Origin: Candidatus Fermentithermobacillaceae bacterium
GTDB lineage: Bacteria > Bacillota > Sulfobacillia > Fermentithermobacillales > Fermentithermobacillaceae
Length of the DNA stretch: 13,174 bases
Assembly (NCBI GenBank): GCA_012842105.1
Contig: DUTL01000059.1
Coordinates: 1 to 13,174, forward strand
Direction: 5' to 3'
Position numbers and translations under genes: made by a program. The notes below the pieces were generated by a model. The model saw nothing but the letters and a program-made list of their open reading frames with translations, ran no database searches and was not told where the DNA came from. How positions within the stretch are numbered: position 1 is the first letter of the stretch; every line of letters starts with the position of its first letter. This document shows positions 8,245 through 13,174 of this stretch, one piece after another.

Positions 8245-8294
8245 ACGAGTCCCCTCCTACGGCTTGCTTTTTCGAACAGGCAAACCTGAATTAC

Positions 8295-8303
8295 AGGATA
8301 GCA
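8295..8303 (-). promoter_or_regulatory. Candidate extended -10 of the glycosylation cassette
   Basis: On the minus strand TGCTATCCT (8303-8295) resembles an extended -10 and would start transcription near 8288, about 44 nt before the ATC/ATA start of the GT2 gene. No clear -35 accompanies it. It lies inside an inverted repeat CAGGCAA/TTGCCTG (8277-8283 and 8305-8311) that could be an operator or hairpin. Confidence 0.25.
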
Positions 8304-8350
8304 CTTGCCTGCCCTGAGGACAGTGTAACAGATTAGTAATCGGGTTACAG

Positions 8351-8451
8351 AAACTTCATGACGATTAAGCATCAGTCAAGCTCCAGTCTTAAGCATTTCT
8401 CCGGAAACCTCGTAATCGAACACAAAACGCACAGAAGTCATCAAGGTTCTC
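8351..8451 (-). pseudogene. Remnant of a HEPN toxin gene 3' end
   Basis: This stretch is a diverged copy of the 3' end and downstream flank of the intact HEPN gene at 9336-9433. The clearest match is 8384-8451 against 9363-9433, including AAAACGCAC, GAAGTCA and AGGTTCTC blocks, with net loss of three single bases. On the minus strand it first reads ENLDDFCAF (intact protein: ENLGDFRAF), then shifts frame and regains VSGEMLK (intact: VGEMLQ). The rest of the gene is gone; similarity stops at about 8451 and the 53-bp repeat array starts within 40 bp. It supports an ancient duplication of the HEPN-MNT locus with decay of one copy. I judged the alignment by eye. Confidence 0.7.
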
Positions 8452-8488
8452 ACAATGGCATTGCCTGGCTCGTAGCCCAGCCGCCCAT

Positions 8489-8745
8489 GGGCTTCCAAGC
8501 AGCCGACCGGCTCGCCCGAAGAGCCACTTCGGCGGATTTGCGGGCTTCCCGGAGGCCGACTGGCTCGGATGTAGAGCCACTTCGGCGGATTTGCGGGGTT
8601 CCCGGAGACCGACCGGCTCGCCTGGAGAGCCACTTCAGCGGATTTACGGGGTTCCCGGAGACCCACCGGCTCGGCTGTAGAGCCACTTCGGCGGGTTTAC
8701 GGGCTTCCCGGAGACCGACTGGCTCGCCTGAAGAGCCACTTCGGC
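8489..8745. repeat. Tandem 53-bp repeat array, left copy
   Basis: Unit starts (GAGCCAC) fall at 8521, 8574, 8627, 8680 and 8733, exactly 53 bp apart, giving four full units, a degenerate unit from about 8489 on the left and a partial one on the right. The unit reads from GAGCCACTTCGGC through CGGGCTTCCCGG to ACTGGCTCGCCTGTA. Each can fold: GAGCCA pairs with TGGCTC, TCGG with CCGA, and CGGG-CTT-CCCG forms the tip. Adjacent units also pair through TGGCTC-N7-GAGCCA. GC content is well above the flanks. There are no spacers, so it is not CRISPR. Long frames that cross it on both strands are by-products of the repeat. Confidence 0.93.
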
Positions 8746-9361
8746 TAGGCTGGAGTCCACCGCGACAATCCCCGTCTATAACTTGCTCACTAGTAGGCTA
8801 ACGGTAACTGAAACATACCACTGTTCCCATTGCCGTGATTTGATTACCGCATCCCCGGGCGCCATATGTCATTGCCACACCCTGTTCACAAATTACCGTT
8901 ACCTTACCTGAACTACGACACCGTTGATTCTAATCTCCCTCACCTGTTCCAGATCAATAGGGCAACTTGGGAAAATTCTTGGCCCTGGCTGTCTTGCCAT
9001 CATACGTGATATGTGCAAACCCGAATTCTATCTATCAATACCTTTTACATGCAAAAAAGGCTATAGTGATTTCGCGAAATGTTTAAGAGCGGGCTTAGTA
9101 AAGACAGTGAACACTGCATATAGTAAGCGAACTACGTAATAAAGAACACTCTCCTGATACTGCACTAAAGGTCGACAATGCTTACGGTGAACTCTTGGCA
9201 TCAATGGGTAGCTCTAAACATACTGTCTTCATTATTTGCCCTCAACTTAAGCGAAAGATTTTCGCCAAACGGAGAATCGGAAAATCAGGTGTTCTGATCA
9301 GGGTCAACTGCAGTTCACACGAAAATACTCCCGATAAACTTATCACTAATTCTGTCAGGCA
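8746..9361. other. Intergenic region between repeat array and HEPN gene
   Basis: No gene with a start signal is found. One plus-strand frame is open from 9111 to the stop at 9369-9371 (86 codons); it reads like protein (for example KVDNAYGELL and IFAKRRIGKSGVLIRVN) but has no ribosome site, its first ATG is 9204 and I recognise no family. It may be a gene fragment or chance. It runs 10 bp into the HEPN 3' end on the opposite strand. No tRNA or insertion sequence is seen. Confidence 0.4.
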
Positions 9362-9799
9362 TCAGTCTTGAAGCATTTCCCCCACGAACTTCTGGATCGA
9401 ATCAGAAAACGCACGGAAGTCACCGAGGTTCTCTGAAATTATGTGGAGCAATTCTTCTTCAGTAACCTGGTGATATAGGTGGACCATGCGATTGCGGTAA
9501 CCGGCCATCTGGATTAGCTTCTCACCTAGTTCTTCTGATACAATACCCTGCTGTGCCAAACCACGGGCTATAGATTTGTATTCCATAGATAAGTCGGCAA
9601 AACCGCTCTTGGCTAGTATGTGCCGGCCGATATCAAATACAACTTCCAGCGCTCTTCTCAAATAACTCTCAGCAGCAGCGGACTTGATGTTGTCTTGGCA
9701 GAATTGTTGTTCCCCGGTACGTGCCAGTTGACTCAACTGCAGGATATACTCCCTAAGCATTAGTAATCGCTGTTGAACCAGAATCCTGTTGACATTCAT
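9362..9799 (-). CDS. hepT: HEPN toxin of a HEPN-MNT (HepT/MntA-type) pair
   Basis: The 145-residue protein is an all-helical HEPN (DUF86/HepT-type) RNase toxin. The catalytic R-X4-H motif is RNRMVH at residues 102-107, followed by Leu-Tyr109; in HepT of Shewanella this RX4HXY tyrosine is AMPylated by the MNT antitoxin to silence the RNase. The ATG at 9799 has GGAGGG (9812-9807) 7 nt upstream, located within the last codons of the MNT gene; 3 nt separate the two genes, so they are co-translated. Length fits the family. A decayed second copy of its 3' end lies 1 kb away at 8351-8451. The pair could act in plasmid or island stability or in phage defence; which one is not visible. Confidence 0.88.
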   Translation of the reverse strand: MNVNRILVQQRLLMLREYILQLSQLARTGEQQFCQDNIKSAAAESYLRRALEVVFDIGRHILAKSGFADLSMEYKSIARGLAQQGIVSEELGEKLIQMAGYRNRMVHLYHQVTEEELLHIISENLGDFRAFSDSIQKFVGEMLQD

Positions 9800-9802
9800 T
9801 GT

Positions 9803-10228
9803 CTAACCCTCCAGCGCTTCCTCAAGGAATCTCTCTAAGAACGGCTTGAAGTCGGCGGCCCGCCTGAGGATGTTCATTTCGTAATCATCCCTGCGTTCTT
9901 CTGAAGATGCATAAATGCACTGGCCCTTGAATATTTCTACTTGAAATACCGAGTGGTTTTCTTCAAGAAAGACCAGGTCCAGAGGGAACGGCTCAAATAT
10001 GTCGCTCAACGCAACAGACAATTTCGCGTAGAGTTTGCCTCGTGCAGCGGGCGGTGGCAAAGAATCGTTGGTAACAACGCCCACATCAATATCGGACAAC
10101 GGATCCAAAACCTTTACTTCTTTGCCATGAAGGATCTTCAAGCCATTGGTGGCTTGAGACCCGAAAAGGTACACCAGATCTAAATCAAACTTCTGAGCTA
10201 TTTCCGCTAATGCAGCTTCTTTTCCCAC
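9803..10228 (-). CDS. mntA: MNT nucleotidyltransferase antitoxin (MntA-type)
   Basis: The 141-residue protein is a minimal nucleotidyltransferase that would neutralise the adjacent HEPN toxin by adding AMP to its RX4HXY tyrosine. Polymerase-beta fold residues are visible: GS at 23-24, DID at 46-48 and a third carboxylate, Asp84, in PLDLVFLEE. The family motif is GS-X10-DXD, whereas here 21 residues lie between GS and DID, so about 11 extra residues (around GLKILHGKEVKVL) sit in the active-site loop. The start is GTG 10228; AGGGGTAGG lies about 5 nt upstream. A TATAAT-containing promoter is close by. It precedes the toxin gene in the operon, and the right 53-bp array lies about 190 bp upstream. 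Confidence 0.86.
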   Translation of the reverse strand: MGKEAALAEIAQKFDLDLVYLFGSQATNGLKILHGKEVKVLDPLSDIDVGVVTNDSLPPPAARGKLYAKLSVALSDIFEPFPLDLVFLEENHSVFQVEIFKGQCIYASSEERRDDYEMNILRRAADFKPFLERFLEEALEG

Positions 10229-10268
10229 TGTAACCTACCCCTATTTGAATTTCCCGGTTACTGCTGTA

Positions 10269-10296
10269 ATTATAATCCATATCATGCCAGATGCAA
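10269..10296 (-). promoter_or_regulatory. Candidate promoter of the MNT-HEPN operon
   Basis: On the minus strand a perfect TATAAT (10274-10269) lies 16 bp from TTGCAT (10296-10291; TTG conserved). Transcription would begin near 10262, about 33 nt before GTG 10228. TTACTGCTG occurs twice around it (10258-10266 and 10309-10317), and GATGCAA twice just upstream; these direct repeats could bind a regulator. Confidence 0.45.
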
Positions 10297-10416
10297 GGCT
10301 GGATGCAATTACTGCTGGATAGATTTCATTTAATTTTGAGACGCAGCAATTCATAAATGATATCCATAAGAGATCTATACTTGGCTTTCTGGCTACGCTG
10401 TGCCACACCGGCGACT

Positions 10417-10572
10417 TAGCCACTTCGGCAGATTTGCGGGCTTCCCAAGGACCGACTGGCTCGTCTGTAGAGCCACTTCGGCAGATTTGCGGGCTTCCCG
10501 GAGACCGACTGGCTCGCCTGTAGAGCCACTTCGACAGATTTACGGGCTTCCCGGAGACTAACTGGCTCGGCT
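10417..10572. repeat. Tandem 53-bp repeat array, right copy
   Basis: Three units begin at 10417, 10470 and 10523 with the same 53-bp period, sequence and orientation as the array at 8489-8745. Differences are small: CGGCAGATTT replaces CGGCGGATTT in two units, and the last carries CGACAGATTT. The outer units degrade at the edges; GGCTACGC occurs on both sides (10391-10398 and 10569-10576), either a short direct repeat or decayed repeat ends. Together with the left array it brackets the HEPN-MNT pair. Confidence 0.92.
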
Positions 10573-10715
10573 ACGCGTTGCCGCGTTATTTCAACCGTCC
10601 TCTTATGATACACAACTCCCGCAAAGCACGTGTACCGAAATCCTCTCCGGTTTTGGAAAACCACTTGAGCTCTTCCCAGGCGCGGAGTACCCAGGTAAAG
10701 CTCAGGAGCACGTAC
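10573..10715. other. Spacer downstream of the MATE gene
   Basis: A 41-codon minus-strand frame (GTG 10711 to TAA 10586) has a protein-like composition, including WEELKWFSKTGEDFG, but no ribosome site and no family that I recognise; it may be the tail of a lost gene. No terminator with a U-run is seen after the MATE gene. Confidence 0.3.
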
Positions 10716-12131
10716 CTACAACCCGGCTTGCTCTGCAACACGCTCATGCCTGATAAGAGACTTCTCGCGCCAGGCTCCGCGGCGGTACCAAAGGTAGGTG
10801 AATACAGCGCCCAGGACCCAGCTTAGAAGCAGCGAGAAGAATATAGCATCGGGCGATCCTGCCGGATAGGTTTCGCTTCTTGTCAGCCACGCCAAAAGAT
10901 AAGCCAGGGGCACGCGGATACCGACTGTAGTGAACATTGAAATCCACATTGACGGCATCGTATCGCCTGCGCCGCGCATAATCCCGCCGAAAATCTGGGA
11001 TATTGCCACAGCCACATAGCCAGCGGAGAGTATGCGAATCTGCCGCACGCCAAGAACAATGATTTCCTCCGTGGTAGTAAACATGCGTATAAGGTTCTCG
11101 CCAAAAACAAGCAACAAGGCCACCAGCGCCAGAGATGTGGAAAGACTTATTTTCAGAATATTCCTGGCCCCTTGGGATACGCGATCCATCCTGTTTGCCC
11201 CTATATTTTGGCCAACAAACGTGGCGATTGCCATTCCAAAGGTGAAGTTTGGCAGCATTGCAAAACCGTCAATGCGCATAACTGCCGTGGTACAAGTGAC
11301 AACCTGGTAGCCCATACTGTTGGTAAGCGCCTGTACAAATACCATGGACATTGAAAAAATAGCCTGGGTGATGCCTGCGGGCAGCCCCAACCTGAGCAAT
11401 TGGCCGGTGAGTTCCCTGTCTGGGATCAAAATGGACCGGTTTATCTTAACAACGTCTTTCATTTTGAGTAATCTGATAACACAAAGCACTGCAGAAACAG
11501 CCTGAGAGATAATCGTTGCAAGCGCTGCGCCTGCAACTCCCATATTCAATCCTGCAATGAACCAGATGTCCAGACCGACATTGAGAAGTGATGCAAGCAG
11601 CAACACCAACAAAGGGAAGGTGGAATTGCCCAGCCCTCGCAAGACGCCTGATACTATGTTGTAAAATCCGCTGAACATGATGCCAGACAATATTATGGTT
11701 AAGTAGGCATAGGCAAGATCAAAGGTTTCCACAGGAGTATTCGTCAATCGCAGCAATGAGCCTGACATGGGTATTCCAACTCCCATAATCAAAACTGAAG
11801 ATATGAAAATCATGGTCATTGCATTGCCAATTGAATGAGACAGGGTTTCCTTTTCTTTGGCACCAAAATACTGAGCCACCATGATGCCCGTACCTGTTGA
11901 GATCGCCATGAACATAACCAGCAACAGACGAATAACCGGAAGCGTTGTACCAATAGCTGAAAGCGCCCTGTCGCCTACATACCTCCCCACAATTATTGAA
12001 TCTACCGTGCTGTACATCTGCTGGGCAAAGTTGCCGATCAAAAGGGGGATAGAGAATCTCAGCAAGTTCGACATTGGCCTTCCACTTGTCATGTCTTGCG
12101 CGCCAAGCAGCTCGTTAATCCTCTTCAGCAT
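10716..12131 (-). CDS. MATE-family multidrug efflux transporter
   Basis: The 471-residue protein is a 12-helix MATE exporter of the cytoplasmic membrane, using a sodium or proton gradient to expel cationic compounds. It shows two homologous halves: the first begins with LLRFSIPLLIGNFAQQMYSTVDSIIVGRYVG (about 23-53), with GTGIMVAQYFGAKE around 80-93, and the second with LLRLGLPAGITQAIFSMSM, then FGMAIATFVGQNIGANR. GVLRGLGNSTFPL and GGIMRGAGDTMPSMW are the paired family motifs. Length is normal. The start is ATG 12131 with AAGGGGGG upstream. It has its own promoter and is probably a single-gene unit. It belongs to the DinF/NorM-like bacterial MATE group; substrate unknown. Confidence 0.94.
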   Translation of the reverse strand: MLKRINELLGAQDMTSGRPMSNLLRFSIPLLIGNFAQQMYSTVDSIIVGRYVGDRALSAIGTTLPVIRLLLVMFMAISTGTGIMVAQYFGAKEKETLSHSIGNAMTMIFISSVLIMGVGIPMSGSLLRLTNTPVETFDLAYAYLTIILSGIMFSGFYNIVSGVLRGLGNSTFPLLVLLLASLLNVGLDIWFIAGLNMGVAGAALATIISQAVSAVLCVIRLLKMKDVVKINRSILIPDRELTGQLLRLGLPAGITQAIFSMSMVFVQALTNSMGYQVVTCTTAVMRIDGFAMLPNFTFGMAIATFVGQNIGANRMDRVSQGARNILKISLSTSLALVALLLVFGENLIRMFTTTEEIIVLGVRQIRILSAGYVAVAISQIFGGIMRGAGDTMPSMWISMFTTVGIRVPLAYLLAWLTRSETYPAGSPDAIFFSLLLSWVLGAVFTYLWYRRGAWREKSLIRHERVAEQAGL

Positions 12132-12155
12132 TCAGACCCCCCTTTTCCCTTGATG

Positions 12156-12184
12156 ATTATGTCATGCATATCACGCTCATGCAA
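12156..12184 (-). promoter_or_regulatory. Candidate promoter of the MATE gene
   Basis: On the minus strand TTGCAT (12184-12179) is 17 bp from CATAAT (12161-12156; 5/6), with TGA just before it forming an extended -10. Transcription would begin near 12149, 18 nt before ATG 12131, leaving just room for the ribosome site. Confidence 0.45.
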
Positions 12185-12206
12185 GAGGACGCGAACAGGA
12201 GAGTTG

Positions 12207-13079
12207 TCACCGCAGGTACCGCGTATACAGTTCCTTCAACTCACCATCATCCTCTTTTTCAACCAGCGCTTCATTCTCTTTGCTCCAATACCTTGTAAAT
12301 CGCATTCCGGCTTTGAGCGGCCCTTCACCGGCTAATCTCAGGGCACGGCCGATGTATTCTCTGTTAATAGCCTGGGCCTGCCTGCAAAGTTCCTCCCCAT
12401 TAGTTTCGTCTGCCAACCTAAATAACTGATTCTGGTATTCTGTGAGTACCGGGTGAAGCCGTTCCTTGTTGGTATCGTAGTCCTTCAAAACAGCCCGGAA
12501 CAGCAAGTTGTTGTACTTCCACCTCTTAATGCCTTCGTTTTCATCGCGTGCCTGGCGAAATGAGTCATTTGTCTGAGGCATGGCCGTACTGCAGGGCCCA
12601 GTGCCTGTACCCTGGTCATATGATTTGCGGTACTTGAACTTAAGCGGCTTAAAAAGCTGTATCTCAGGACAGGGGCCCTCTGTGTACCATATGAGCTCTG
12701 TATCGTAATCGTAGAACAAAGAAGCGGTTGCCTGTGAACTCACTAGCCCTCCTGCTATCATACCGATGTTTCTCATTGATGCTATGTGGCCTGTATAGCG
12801 GTCTTGCAGCAAACTCATTACGCCGGCAGGAGCATGGTAACCACGTTGCATAAGCTCCCAGCCGCGGGTTTCCCGGTGGTACGCTCCTGCGAAATACGAG
12901 ACTATGGGATTGGTAAAGCGCCCCTCAAAGTTGCGGGCTTTGCCTTGCAGCTCCGGTGAGATCTCATCGAAATCATCCTTAAGGGAGATCTTATTGCTGA
13001 TGTTGTAGTTCCTATCCAGTTTCTTGTATGCATAATAGCGGTTAACAGTGTCCAGCACATAAGCCTCATGTGGATCCAT
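12207..13079 (-). CDS. Secernin-like C69 peptidase, N-terminally truncated
   Basis: The 290 residues match the C-terminal two thirds of secernin-type C69 (dipeptidase A-like) hydrolases: DPHEAYVLDT then YNISNKISL near the start corresponds to the usual 'DP.EAWVLET...SIsN.lti' block, and GLVSSQATASLFYDYDTELIWYTEGPCP (about 111-138) to 'SQTTaSmv......W.TgtaaPC..iFKP', with LFKPLKF after it. The N-terminal nucleophile cysteine, which family members have about 100-150 residues earlier, is absent. The ATG at 13079 is only the residue before DP, not a real start; upstream sequence turns back on itself at 13081 and stops at TAG. The true gene therefore extends beyond a contig break or rearrangement. 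It lies 75 bp upstream of the MATE gene on the same strand. Confidence 0.7.
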   Translation of the reverse strand: MDPHEAYVLDTVNRYYAYKKLDRNYNISNKISLKDDFDEISPELQGKARNFEGRFTNPIVSYFAGAYHRETRGWELMQRGYHAPAGVMSLLQDRYTGHIASMRNIGMIAGGLVSSQATASLFYDYDTELIWYTEGPCPEIQLFKPLKFKYRKSYDQGTGTGPCSTAMPQTNDSFRQARDENEGIKRWKYNNLLFRAVLKDYDTNKERLHPVLTEYQNQLFRLADETNGEELCRQAQAINREYIGRALRLAGEGPLKAGMRFTRYWSKENEALVEKEDDGELKELYTRYLR

Positions 13080-13174
13080 AGTTAACCGCTATTATGCATA
13101 CAAGAAACTGGATAGGAACTACAACATCAGCAATAAGATCTCCCTTAAGGATGATTTCGATGAGATCTCACCGG
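12953..13174. repeat. Perfect 94-bp fold-back at the window end
   Basis: Positions 13081-13174 are the exact reverse complement of 12953-13046, with a 34-nt loop (13047-13080), up to the last base of the window. The left arm is coding sequence of the secernin-like gene, and the loop also fits the protein family, so the right arm is the misplaced copy. This looks like a template-switch or assembly chimera. Confidence 0.95.

Noticed and set aside
8489..8745. CRISPR array or integron attC cluster
   Set aside because: Units are contiguous without spacers, and there are no attC core sites (GTTRRRY/RYYYAAC), integrase or cas genes.
8358..8801. Long reading frames through the 53-bp array, on both strands (also 10416-10664)
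   Set aside because: They are products of a GC-rich repeat with a period not divisible by 3; they lack ribosome sites and their sequence is only the repeat read in rotating phases.
10391..10576. GGCTACGC direct repeats as a target-site duplication around the right array
   Set aside because: The right copy is itself a continuation of a repeat unit (TGGCTCGGCT), and the left could be a decayed unit edge, so the match is explained by the repeat.

Overview
The window looks like chromosomal DNA of an anaerobic, low-to-mid GC Firmicute of the Clostridia/Peptococcaceae type. This is inferred from strong AGGAGG-type ribosome sites, frequent TTG and GTG starts and the gene families present; there is no 16S or other marker to prove it. 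Both window ends are broken genes, and the right end is a perfect fold-back, so it probably equals or borders a contig end.

Layout. (1) 1-484, minus: 3' part of the window holds only the start and body of an MqsR-like toxin gene that runs off the left edge, with a 14-bp palindrome upstream as candidate operator. (2) 1005-2216, plus: an MFS drug-type exporter with a good promoter. It converges on (3) tldD-tldE (4998-2324, minus), a translationally coupled metalloprotease pair. A 31-bp inverted repeat (2226-2318), REP-like, lies between the convergent genes. (4) 8244-5436, minus: a compact three-gene cassette encoding an ALG5/GtrB-like polyprenyl-phosphate glycosyltransferase, a GT-C-like multispanning membrane protein and a GtrA flippase. 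Together they would charge a lipid carrier with a sugar, flip it and transfer the sugar to an unknown surface acceptor. (5) 8245-10715: an accessory island. A HEPN-MNT toxin-antitoxin pair (10228-9362, minus) is flanked by two arrays of the same 53-bp GC-rich tandem repeat (8489-8745 and 10417-10572). A decayed copy of the HEPN 3' end (about 8351-8451) abuts the left array. (6) 12131-10716, minus: a MATE efflux protein with its own promoter. (7) 13079-12207, minus: the C-terminal two thirds of a secernin-like C69 peptidase, cut at its 5' end by a 94-bp perfect fold-back (12953-13046 against 13081-13174).

The most unusual part is the HEPN-MNT island. The order remnant-HEPN/array then HEPN-MNT/array is what a duplication of a [HEPN-MNT-repeat array] block followed by decay of one copy would leave. 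The 53-bp unit folds on itself and is free of stop codons in all three minus-strand phases, so it generates spurious long reading frames.
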